A stretch of 8,479 bases of DNA from Lachnospiraceae bacterium UBA4381 (GCA_002391105.1 DGRT01000028.1:1-8479), one strand, 5' to 3'. Counted from the first letter of the stretch, positions 1 to 5,539 are shown. Numbers and translations: made by a program. The notes: generated by a model from the letters alone, not told the origin.

Positions 1-1298
1 ATAAGAAGAAATTTGATCTTATCAAAAAGGTTCGTTCAGACCTCAGACAGCCTATAGCCATCATGCTTGATACAAAGGGACCTGAGTACAGGATAAAGAC
101 CTTTGAAAATGGCTCGATAACCTTAAAAGAAGGTGATGTATTTACCTTTACTACTGATGAAGTGGTTGGAAATCAGGAAAGAGTATCTGTCAGCTACAAG
201 GGACTTATTGATAATCTGGAAATCGGGGACAGAATACTTGTTAATAACGGACTTGTAATATTTGAAGTCAAGAAATTGGAAGGAAGTAACGCTATCTGCG
301 AATGTCTTGCGGGTGGGGTGCTTTCGGACAGAAAGTCCATGAATTTTCCTAATAAGGTTCTGGATCAGCCATTTCTTAGTGAACAGGATAAGAAGGATCT
401 TCTGTTCGGAATACAGAATGGTGCTGACTATGTAGCTGCTTCGTTTGTTTCTACGAAGAAGGATGTTCAGGAAATGAGAGACTTTCTGGATGCAAACGGC
501 GGCAAGGAGGTCGAAATCATTGCCAAGATAGAGAACCGTTCAGGTGTTGATCATGTAGAGGAAATCTGTGAACTGTCTGATGGTATAATGATTGCCAGAG
601 GTGATCTGGGAGTTGAGATACCCGGAGTGGAGGTTCCTCCGGTTCAGAAGTATCTTATATCCAAGTGCCGTATGCTGGGTGTAAGAGTTATAACTGCTAC
701 AGAAATGCTGGAATCCATGATCAAGAACCCCAGACCTACAAGAGCTGAGATATCCGATGTGGCAAATGCTGTTTATGACGGTACTTCTGCGGTAATGCTT
801 TCCGGCGAGACAGCTTCGGGCAAGTATCCTGTTCAGGCTCTTCAGACTATGGTTCAGACTATAGAGTTCACGGAGTCCAAGATCAATTATAAGAAGAGAT
901 TCAGAGAGGCTGATTTTGAAGTAAGAAGCACACTTGATGCTATATCTCATACAACCTGTACTATGGCTATTGATGTAGATGCCAAGTGTATCATAGTTAA
1001 TTCGCTGAGCGGAAGAACTGCCAGAATGGTAAGCCGTTTCAGATGTCCTGTAGATATAATAGGAATGACTACATCTGCGAAGGTCTGGAGAAAGCTGAAT
1101 CTTTCCTGGGGACTTACTCCTGTTATGTGTGGTATGTATGACAGTCTGGAGGAGATGTTCCGTAATTCTGAGAGGGAAGCTGCTGCGGCACTTGGACTTC
1201 AGAAGGGTGATAATGTAGTTATCACCGGCGGAGGAACCAATGGTGAAAGTGGCGATACTAATCTTATCAAAGTAGAAGAAATTGATCAGGTATGGTAA
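1..1298 (+). CDS. pyk: Pyruvate kinase, 5'-truncated by the window edge
   Basis: Catalyses the last ATP-forming step of glycolysis, phosphoenolpyruvate + ADP to pyruvate + ATP, in the cytosol. The reading frame is open from base 3, upstream of the first ATG at 63. That ATG is internal: it lies just before the family motif LDTKGPE, and the preceding codons (KKKFDLIKKVRSDLRQPIAI) match the usual sequence there, so roughly 45-55 N-terminal residues are missing. Visible motifs are the active-site segment IIAKIENRSGV (catalytic Lys, metal-binding Glu), the metal ligand region ARGDLGVEIP, and ITATEMLESM followed by PTRAEISDVANAVYDGTSA. The C-terminal allosteric domain ends at GGTNGESGDTNLIKV plus a short tail, EEIDQVW. 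There is no extra C-terminal PEP-utiliser (phosphohistidine) domain as in Bacillus-type enzymes; the full protein should be about 480 residues. No terminator follows. Degenerate copies of its last codons continue past the stop. Identification is secure. Confidence 0.97.
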   Translation, partial: KKKFDLIKKVRSDLRQPIAIMLDTKGPEYRIKTFENGSITLKEGDVFTFTTDEVVGNQERVSVSYKGLIDNLEIGDRILVNNGLVIFEVKKLEGSNAICECLAGGVLSDRKSMNFPNKVLDQPFLSEQDKKDLLFGIQNGADYVAASFVSTKKDVQEMRDFLDANGGKEVEIIAKIENRSGVDHVEEICELSDGIMIARGDLGVEIPGVEVPPVQKYLISKCRMLGVRVITATEMLESMIKNPRPTRAEISDVANAVYDGTSAVMLSGETASGKYPVQALQTMVQTIEFTESKINYKKRFREADFEVRSTLDAISHTTCTMAIDVDAKCIIVNSLSGRTARMVSRFRCPVDIIGMTTSAKVWRKLNLSWGLTPVMCGMYDSLEEMFRNSEREAAAALGLQKGDNVVITGGGTNGESGDTNLIKVEEIDQVW

Positions 1299-1422
1299 GA
1301 GATGTGTCAGATTAGAATAAAAGAAATCAATCAGGTCTGGTAAAGGAAAATATTAGGTTTAATAAAAGAGATTGATCAGATCTGGTAAAAGGAAAAGCCG
1401 GATTTAGATAAAAGAGATTGAT
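1276..1422 (+). repeat. Degenerate ~45-bp tandem repeat of the pyk 3' end
   Basis: The last codons of pyk, AAGAAATTGATCAGGTATGG then TAA (stop at 1296-1298), recur as AAGAAATCAATCAGGTCTGG-TAA (stop at 1341-1343) and AAGAGATTGATCAGATCTGG-TAA (stop at 1386-1388). A truncated fourth copy, AAAGAGATTGAT, lies at 1411-1422. Spacing is 45, 45 and about 46 bp, so the first three copies stay in the pyk frame and each keeps its own TAA. Linkers between copies also resemble one another (GGAAAA, then a TTTA or TTAGA motif, then ATAAA). The copies translate as E-I-D-Q-V-W, E-I-N-Q-V-W and E-I-D-Q-I-W, each followed by a stop. This looks like old tandem duplication by slippage. Any function is unknown. Confidence 0.85.
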
Positions 1423-1442
1423 ATAAAAAGGTGGTGACGTAA

Positions 1443-1562
1443 ATGGAATATGACGCGCAACAGGGTATAGATTATCACTTGTGTCATTTGAATAAAATAA
1501 TAGACAGAATATCTGGTGTTCCATTTGCGTGCATATGTGACCTGGCATTAACAGAAATGTAG
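1443..1562 (+). CDS. Small ORF, 39 codons; possible leader peptide of mgtE
   Basis: I do not recognise this protein. The ORF starts at ATG 1443 behind a strong ribosome binding site, AAGGTGGTGA at 1428-1437, with about 6 bases spacing, and stops at TAG 1560-1562, 43 bases before mgtE. It begins MEYDAQQGIDYHLCH and contains three cysteines (one in HLCH, two in ACIC), with no membrane segment or signal peptide evident. Its position between pyk and mgtE, its short length and its overlap with an inverted-repeat stem (1501-1584) suggest a regulatory leader peptide, whose translation would open the stem before the mgtE ribosome binding site. The acidic start (MEYD) loosely recalls the MEPDP start of the enterobacterial Mg2+-sensing leader MgtL. 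That is an analogy only, with no homology seen. It could instead be a small protein of its own or a chance ORF. Confidence 0.5.
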   Translation: MEYDAQQGIDYHLCHLNKIIDRISGVPFACICDLALTEM

Positions 1563-1584
1563 TGCCGCCGGAGCTTTCTGTCTA
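1501..1584 (+). promoter_or_regulatory. Candidate structured leader before mgtE
   Basis: A perfect 9-bp inverted repeat, TAGACAGAA (1501-1509) and TTCTGTCTA (1576-1584), encloses a second complementary pair, TCTGGTG (1512-1518) and CGCCGGA (1566-1572), with two G-U pairs. The two stems are separated by a small 2/3-base internal loop. A competing hairpin, TGGCATT (1543-1549) with AGTGCCG (1561-1567), shares bases 1566-1567 with the second stem. The mgtE ribosome binding site starts 9 bases after the outer stem. The left arms lie inside the 39-codon ORF and the right arms lie beyond its stop, the geometry of a translation-controlled switch. No M-box (Mg2+ riboswitch) signature was recognised. 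Function is inferred only. Confidence 0.4.
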
Positions 1585-1605
1585 AATATGATAGGAGGTT
1601 CTGAA

Positions 1606-2958
1606 ATGGATGAGAAGAAGATAGACATAGAACTGGTGAAAGAGCTTCTGACCGGTAGAAAGTTTGCTGAGCTGAGACATTTGCTGAGTGAGGCAAATCC
1701 TGTAGATATAGCGGCGCTTATGGGCGAGGTTCCGGAGGATAAGCTGCTGCTGTTTTACAGAATGCTTCCGAAGGGCGAGGCTGCGGATATTTTTTCGGAG
1801 ATGGATCCGGAGGAACAGGAGACTCTTATACGAAGCTTCAGTGATCGGGAGATCAGAGAAGTAATAGAAGAAATGAATATTGATGATGCGGTTGATCTTG
1901 TGGAAGAGATGCCTGCGGTGGTAGTTAATAAGATACTTCGGCATGCTGATCCGGAAACAAGAAAGGAGATAAATGAACTCCTTAAGTATCCGGAAGACAG
2001 TGCAGGCTCTGTAATGACTACGGAGTATATGAGTCTCAAGAGTGATATGACCGTATCGGATGCATTTGAAAGGATTCGCCGTACGGCTGATGAAAAGGAG
2101 GATATCTATACCTGCTACGTTATAGATCCCTTCAGACAGCTAAAGGGTACGGTAAGTCTTAAGGACATGTTTCTGGTTCCCAAGGATACAGAAATCGGTG
2201 ATCTGATGGAGACTCATGTTATATCTGCCAGGACTCTGGATGATCAGGAAAAGGTCGTTAAGGATATGGCTAAGTATAATCTGACTGCCATTCCTGTTGT
2301 CGATCAGGAGAATCGTCTGGTTGGTATAGTAACAGTCGATGATGCTATCGATGTCCTCCAGGAAGAGAATACCGAGGATATCGAAATGATGGCAGCTATC
2401 ACTCCTACAGATAAGCCTTATATCAATACGAGTTTTTTTGAAACCTACAAAAAAAGAATCCCCTGGCTTCTGCTGCTTATGATATCTGCGACATTCACAG
2501 GTGCAATTATTACAAGATACGAAAGTGCGCTGGGAAAATATGTTATACTTACGGCATATATTCCGATGCTTATGGATACCGGAGGAAATGCGGGGTCGCA
2601 GGCTTCCGTTTCGATAATACGTGGTATATCTCTGGATGAGATTGAATTTGGGGATATATTCAGAATACAGGGAAAAGAGTTTCTGGTGGCGCTTCTTTGC
2701 GGTGTTACCCTTGCGGTTGCAAACTTTGTAAAGCTTCTGCTCTTTGATAAGGTAAGTATGGTGATTGCACTGGTTGTGTGCTGCACACTTGTGCTTACTG
2801 TTACAGTGGCAAAGCTGGTTGGATGTACGCTGCCGATTCTTGCCAAAAGGATCGGATTTGATCCGGCAGTCATGGCGAGTCCGTTTATTACTACTATAGT
2901 GGATGCTATTTCGCTTATGATATATTTTCAGTTTGCATCACATATACTTGATATGTAG
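1606..2958 (+). CDS. mgtE: Magnesium transporter MgtE
   Basis: Mg2+-gated Mg2+ channel of the cytoplasmic membrane, responsible for magnesium uptake and homeostasis. The in-frame ATG at 1588 is unlikely because ATAGGAGG (1591-1598) sits just after it and serves ATG 1606, giving 450 residues, the length of the Thermus thermophilus MgtE. Order of domains: acidic helical N domain (about 1-130); paired CBS domains (about 131-255, with GSVMTTEYM and AIPVVDQENRLVGIVTVDD), which sense Mg2+ in this family; a plug-helix region; then about five membrane helices from residue 285 on. The conserved pore region MDTGGNAGSQASVSIIRGIS (324-343) is present. Asp433 in TTIVDAISLMIYF corresponds by position to the pore Asp432 of the Thermus protein. 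The tetR-type gene follows after 53 bp with no terminator, so the two are probably co-transcribed. Secure. Confidence 0.96.
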   Translation: MDEKKIDIELVKELLTGRKFAELRHLLSEANPVDIAALMGEVPEDKLLLFYRMLPKGEAADIFSEMDPEEQETLIRSFSDREIREVIEEMNIDDAVDLVEEMPAVVVNKILRHADPETRKEINELLKYPEDSAGSVMTTEYMSLKSDMTVSDAFERIRRTADEKEDIYTCYVIDPFRQLKGTVSLKDMFLVPKDTEIGDLMETHVISARTLDDQEKVVKDMAKYNLTAIPVVDQENRLVGIVTVDDAIDVLQEENTEDIEMMAAITPTDKPYINTSFFETYKKRIPWLLLLMISATFTGAIITRYESALGKYVILTAYIPMLMDTGGNAGSQASVSIIRGISLDEIEFGDIFRIQGKEFLVALLCGVTLAVANFVKLLLFDKVSMVIALVVCCTLVLTVTVAKLVGCTLPILAKRIGFDPAVMASPFITTIVDAISLMIYFQFASHILDM

Positions 2959-3011
2959 TGATTAACGGATGACCTGAAGAGCTATGGCAGAATTATTAAA
3001 TAGGGGACAGA

Positions 3012-3563
3012 TTGAAGGTGAATCAAACGGAAAAAGATACAAGACAAAAAATAATAGATGCGGTTAGAGAGATAGCAAAGACCTGTCCGGTGGATAAAAT
3101 TACTGTAAAGCAGATATCTGAGCTTGCAGGTGTTACAACGCAAACATTTTATAATCATTTTTCAGACAAATATGCTCTGGTTGTGGGAGCATACGAGGAC
3201 AGAATACAGAAGCTTTTTGACTTGCGTCATAATGATGAGATAACCTGGAAAGAATTTATCGAGCTTTTTATTGACGATTATGCCCAGAATGCGAGATATG
3301 TTATGAACGCATCCAAGAATACCTATGGCGAGGATTCTTATGTGTCCAATACTTCAAAGTTTTTGTGTGAATGTATGGAGGAGGAGTGTAAGACACATAA
3401 AGGCGTGGATACTTTACCTCGTGATATCAGAATGTTGATAAAGCTCTATGTTGGTGGAGTGGTAAATGTAATGCTTCTGTGGCTATCCGGGAAAACGGAC
3501 TTTTCCAAGGAGGAAATGGTGGATATCCTTTTATCGGGTGTTCCGGAAAAAATAAGAGAATAA
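3012..3563 (+). CDS. TetR/AcrR-family transcriptional regulator
   Basis: DNA-binding dimer-type repressor with an unknown ligand. The N-terminal helix-turn-helix is plain: RQKIIDAVREIA, then ITVKQISELAGVTTQTFYNHFSDKYAL at about residues 30-56, matching the family pattern AGV-x-x-x-TFY-x-HF-x-x-K. The remaining residues form the variable helical ligand/dimer domain, and the short total length (183 residues) and KLYVGGVVNVMLLWLSG segment resemble the DhaS-like C-terminal type. Start choice: TTG at 3012 lies 5 bases after AGGGG (3002-3006). GTG at 3018 is a possible alternative with 11-base spacing. It follows mgtE in the same direction and ends before a hairpin and a strong terminator. Nothing shows that it regulates mgtE. 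Its operator could be its own promoter region elsewhere or the dyad at 3693-3709 (inference). Confidence 0.9.
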   Translation: MKVNQTEKDTRQKIIDAVREIAKTCPVDKITVKQISELAGVTTQTFYNHFSDKYALVVGAYEDRIQKLFDLRHNDEITWKEFIELFIDDYAQNARYVMNASKNTYGEDSYVSNTSKFLCECMEEECKTHKGVDTLPRDIRMLIKLYVGGVVNVMLLWLSGKTDFSKEEMVDILLSGVPEKIRE

Positions 3564-3596
3564 TATTTGAGCTGATAAGTTAACAGGTTCGGCGGA

Positions 3597-3622
3597 TTAT
3601 GAGAGGAGCCGGTTTCTCATAA
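3597..3622 (+). other. Hairpin after the TetR gene
   Basis: TTATGAGA (3597-3604) pairs perfectly with TCTCATAA (3615-3622), extendable by a G-U pair, around a GGAGCCGGTT loop. No T-run follows, so it is not a terminator by itself. It precedes the real terminator by 17 bases and may protect the 3' end of the mRNA or serve as a DNA dyad for a regulator. Confidence 0.5.
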
Positions 3623-3639
3623 GACTGATTATAAATCGG

Positions 3640-3674
3640 AGGACATGCTTTACGGAGTATGTCCTTTTTATTTT
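3640..3674 (+). terminator. Rho-independent terminator after the TetR gene
   Basis: AGGACATGCT (3640-3649) pairs with AGTATGTCCT (3656-3665) over 10 bp with one G-U pair and a 6-base loop, followed directly by TTTTATTTT. It ends the mgtE-tetR unit and insulates the hsp20 promoter. Confidence 0.92.
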
Positions 3675-3692
3675 AAAGCAGGCTTTCCCGGC

Positions 3693-3709
3693 GATATGAT
3701 AGTCATATC
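3693..3709. promoter_or_regulatory. 17-bp dyad, candidate operator
   Basis: GATATGA (3693-3699), 3 bases, then TCATATC (3703-3709) form a perfect inverted repeat. It lies in the 65-base gap between the tetR terminator and the CIRCE element, about 44 bases upstream of the hsp20 -35. Size and symmetry fit a dimeric repressor or activator site. No T-run follows. The bound protein is unknown, and the TetR-type neighbour is one candidate. The rest of the gap holds nothing recognisable except an A-rich run at 3731-3739. Confidence 0.4.
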
Positions 3710-3739
3710 TGTGTGACTTAAGCGGATATTAAAAAAATA

Positions 3740-3766
3740 TTAGCACTCACTATTGACGAGTGCTAA
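3740..3766. promoter_or_regulatory. CIRCE operator (HrcA binding site)
   Basis: TTAGCACTC (3740-3748), 9 bases, GAGTGCTAA (3758-3766) is a perfect match to the CIRCE consensus TTAGCACTC-N9-GAGTGCTAA. It overlaps the hsp20 -35 box, so bound HrcA would block RNA polymerase and release it on heat or protein-folding stress. No hrcA gene is in the window. Confidence 0.97.
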
Positions 3767-3781
3767 TAAATGTGATATAAC
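3753..3781 (+). promoter_or_regulatory. Housekeeping-sigma promoter of hsp20
   Basis: TTGACG (3753-3758), a 17-base spacer and TATAAC (3776-3781) form a near-consensus sigma-A promoter. The -10 is preceded by TGTGA, an extended -10 (TRTGn) element. It overlaps CIRCE. The expected transcript start is about 3788, giving a leader of about 150 bases. Confidence 0.85.
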
Positions 3782-3804
3782 ATATACATAACAAACATAA
3801 AGTA

Positions 3805-3865
3805 GTTTACAGGCTCCGGCTGCAGCCCTCCTGGAACAAGAGCAGGCGGTTTGGAGAATGTAAAC
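3805..3865 (+). promoter_or_regulatory. Structured 5' leader of hsp20
   Basis: GTTTACA (3805-3811) pairs with TGTAAAC (3859-3865). Inside it, after a GG/AA internal loop, CTCC (3814-3817) pairs with GGAG (3853-3856). The apical part holds the self-complementary GGCTGCAGCC (3818-3827) and a CCTG/CAGG hairpin (3830-3833 with 3843-3846). CTCCT (3828-3832) is complementary to the ribosome binding site AGGAG (3925-3929), which would allow an alternative fold that hides it. A heat-sensitive RNA switch is possible but not shown. It does not match a ROSE or FourU element that I can recognise. Confidence 0.45.
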
Positions 3866-3904
3866 GCTGGATAGTTGGAAACATAGTAAAAGTATTAGAA
3901 AAGG

Positions 3905-3910
3905 TATAAT
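3905..3910 (+). promoter_or_regulatory. Possible second -10 box for hsp20
   Basis: A perfect TATAAT lies 28 bases before the hsp20 ATG. No good -35 is found at the normal distance (ACATAG is at about 16-18 bases; TTGGAA at 3875-3880 is too far). If active, it would give a short CIRCE-independent transcript lacking the structured leader. It may be chance in AT-rich sequence. Confidence 0.25.
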
Positions 3911-3937
3911 GAGGTTAATAGAAAAGGAGTGAATGTT

Positions 3938-4453
3938 ATGTATTATCCAAGTATTTTTAATGAAGATTTTGCAAATAGTTTTATCAATGAGTTGTTCGGA
4001 CTTCCGGTTGATTACGGCAAGAAGATCAGAAATGATCTGGTAGATACCAGGAGATGCACAACGGATATCAAGGAATTCGAGGACAGATATGAATTCGATA
4101 TGGAGTTCCCTGGATTCGAGAAGGAAGAAATCAAAGCAGAGCTTAGAAAGGGTTATCTTGTAGTCAGCGCAGAGCATGCTGAAACCAAGGAGGAGCCAAA
4201 GAAGCAGGAGGGTTCTGAGGCTGAAGCAGGAACGGAAGAAGGAACAGAGGCTGCTTCTGTAGAGAAAACTGAACCTATCAAGTATATCTGCAGAGAGAGA
4301 TTCCACGGAAAGACAGAGAGAAGCTTCTATGTTGGTAAGGAGATAACCAAGGAGGACATCAAGGCTAAGTATTCCAATGGTATTCTTACACTTCAGATTC
4401 CAAAGAAGCTTGAAAGACGTGAATCAGAAAATGAGACTATCTCGATTCTGTAG
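3938..4453 (+). CDS. Small heat-shock protein, Hsp20/alpha-crystallin family
   Basis: ATP-independent cytosolic holdase chaperone that binds unfolding proteins during stress and forms oligomers. Start: the in-frame GTG at 3929 overlaps the ribosome binding site AAAAGGAG (3922-3929), so ATG 3938 is the start, giving 171 residues. The N-terminal arm MYYPSIFNEDFANSF leads to an alpha-crystallin domain from about residue 40 (TTDIKEFEDRYEFDMEFPGF) to about 155. It includes the YLVVSAEH strand, the CRERFHGKTERSFYV strand pair and the hallmark YSNGILTLQIPK. The C-terminal tail carries an I-x-I motif, ISI (168-170), used for oligomer assembly in this family. Odd feature: about 30 acidic, Ala/Gly/Glu-rich residues (84-113) replace the normally short loop between strands in the middle of the domain. 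It is a single-gene unit between its CIRCE promoter and a terminator. A 188-codon ORF on the other strand is a shadow. Confidence 0.95.
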   Translation: MYYPSIFNEDFANSFINELFGLPVDYGKKIRNDLVDTRRCTTDIKEFEDRYEFDMEFPGFEKEEIKAELRKGYLVVSAEHAETKEEPKKQEGSEAEAGTEEGTEAASVEKTEPIKYICRERFHGKTERSFYVGKEITKEDIKAKYSNGILTLQIPKKLERRESENETISIL

Positions 4454-4473
4454 TGATTTGTATATCATGTTGG

Positions 4474-4507
4474 TGTCGGGGCGCGGATAAGCGCTCCGGC
4501 ATTTTTA
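4474..4507 (+). terminator. Rho-independent terminator after hsp20
   Basis: TGTCGGGGCGC (4474-4484) pairs with GCGCTCCGGCA (4491-4501) over 11 bp with two G-U pairs and the loop GGATAA, followed by TTTTTATATT. It is GC-rich with a tight loop and lies 21 bases after the hsp20 stop. Confidence 0.93.
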
Positions 4508-4530
4508 TATTACAAAAATATTTGTAAAGT

Positions 4531-4611
4531 TTGACTAAAAACTTACGTTAAAGGTTATCAATATAGACTATTTTTGTTTGTAATTTACTACTATAAATGA
4601 TAAACTATAAA
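4531..4611 (+). promoter_or_regulatory. AT-rich promoter region of the DUF3137-like gene
   Basis: TTGACT (4531-4536) resembles a -35, with TTATCA (4555-4560) 18 bases later as a weak -10. TATAAA also occurs at 4592-4597 and 4606-4611 without good -35 boxes at the right distance. A promoter is expected here because a terminator precedes the gene, but the exact site cannot be decided by eye. Confidence 0.35.
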
Positions 4612-4630
4612 TACTTGGGTTTGGGAGTGA

Positions 4631-4654
4631 ATGAAACTAAGTCATGGAAAATAG
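4631..4654 (+). CDS. 7-codon upstream ORF overlapping the next start
   Basis: GGGAGTGA (4623-4630) directly precedes ATG 4631, which opens a 7-codon ORF (MKLSHGK) stopping at TAG 4652-4654. That ORF overlaps ATG 4644 of the following gene in another frame. The ribosome binding site is 16 bases from ATG 4644, too far for normal use. Hence the ribosome may load on the small ORF and restart, a translational-coupling arrangement. It could also be accidental, with the real start using weak initiation. Confidence 0.35.
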   Translation: MKLSHGK

Positions 4655-5522
4655 ACGTTTTATAAAAAAACTGGAAAAGAATATTGGAATCAAAAAGATC
4701 AAGACACAGATCAAGACCATTAATCTGCTTTTTGTCTTCCTGATAATGGGTGGTGCCTTTGCTATCTATCTGAACCATACAGGCCTATGGCTGTCCTATG
4801 GTGTTATAGTAGCTGCGGTTTCCATGATTGTACTTGCTCTGTTTCTGTCCTACAGGATCAGGCTTCAGGTTCGGCTTGAGAATATGAAGCTGGATTACAG
4901 AAATTATATTGTTAAGCCTTATGCGGAGGCATATTTTATTTGCGGAAGCTTTTCCAAGAATGGAAGCCTCACTGAAAGGGAGATAGTAAGTACCAATATG
5001 TTTTCAGATATAGGGCAGTATAAATATTCTTCCTGTAACGAGCTGAAGGGCGAGCATAAAGGGGTGTCGTTTTCCAATTCGGATGTATTTGAAGATTGCG
5101 AAGAGAACAATATTCATATGCATGGAAGATTTTTTGAATTCAATATTACAAATGACTGCATCAATCCGGTTGTATTTGTTACAGCATCTGCTCCGCCGCT
5201 GGAGTGTCAGAATACAAGAGTTCATCAGATCAATACCAAGAATGATGTCATCAATCGTATGTTTAAGGTATATGCCTTTGATGAAAATGAAGCTAACAAT
5301 TTTCTGACAGAAAATATGATATATAAGCTTAGACAGATAGCAAGTCTTCAACTTGGCAAGTTTATCAGAATGTGCTTCCATGATAACAGAGTATATATTT
5401 ACTTCACTACAGAAACACATACCTATGAGGAAGTTCTTACTAAAAGGCATGACGTAGGAACAGAGCTTGACAAATTAAAAGAAAAGTTTAAGATAGTCGG
5501 TATGCTTATAGATATCCTGTAA
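4644..5522 (+). CDS. DUF3137-like membrane-anchored protein
   Basis: Function unknown. It has 292 residues: a basic N-terminus (1-25), two hydrophobic helices (about 27-43 and 51-70) forming a hairpin in the membrane, and a soluble domain from about residue 85 to the end, most simply cytoplasmic. The soluble part follows the pattern I associate with DUF3137 proteins: IVSTNMFSDIGQYKYSSCNE, then KGEHKGVSFSNSDVFE, MHGRFFEFNI, and RMFKVYAFDENEANNFLTENM near the end. Family assignment is from pattern memory and not from a search. Start: a TAA stop at 4638 in this frame makes ATG 4644 the first possible start. It lacks its own well-spaced ribosome binding site (see the 7-codon ORF at 4631). The gene is preceded by a terminator. 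No terminator is seen after it before the next promoter, so read-through into the DUF1858 gene is possible. Confidence 0.75.
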   Translation: MENRRFIKKLEKNIGIKKIKTQIKTINLLFVFLIMGGAFAIYLNHTGLWLSYGVIVAAVSMIVLALFLSYRIRLQVRLENMKLDYRNYIVKPYAEAYFICGSFSKNGSLTEREIVSTNMFSDIGQYKYSSCNELKGEHKGVSFSNSDVFEDCEENNIHMHGRFFEFNITNDCINPVVFVTASAPPLECQNTRVHQINTKNDVINRMFKVYAFDENEANNFLTENMIYKLRQIASLQLGKFIRMCFHDNRVYIYFTTETHTYEEVLTKRHDVGTELDKLKEKFKIVGMLIDIL

Positions 5523-5539
5523 ATGAGGCGATAAACATT

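Noticed and set aside
540..950. 136-codon - strand ORF inside pyk
   Set aside because: Lies entirely within conserved pyk coding sequence and its translation shows no family features.
1299..1605. M-box Mg2+ riboswitch upstream of mgtE
   Set aside because: I looked for the conserved core (GTTAGGTGAGGCTCCT-like and ACGTCCAAAGACGCC-like segments) and did not see it.
1327..1944. Three overlapping - strand ORFs across the pyk-mgtE gap and mgtE start
   Set aside because: They overlap each other, the repeat and mgtE coding sequence, and no recognisable protein emerges from the translations.
2984..3067. 27-codon ORF between mgtE and the TetR gene
   Set aside because: No ribosome binding site, it overlaps the TetR start in another frame, and it is short; probably chance.
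3740..4306. 188-codon ORF on the - strand across hsp20 and its promoter
   Set aside because: It is antisense to a well-supported hsp20 gene, has no recognisable domain, and runs through the CIRCE/promoter region; it is a codon-bias shadow.
5004..5450. 148-codon - strand ORF and a + strand 74-codon ORF inside the DUF3137-like gene
   Set aside because: Both are out-of-frame shadows; the main frame carries the membrane helices and conserved pattern.
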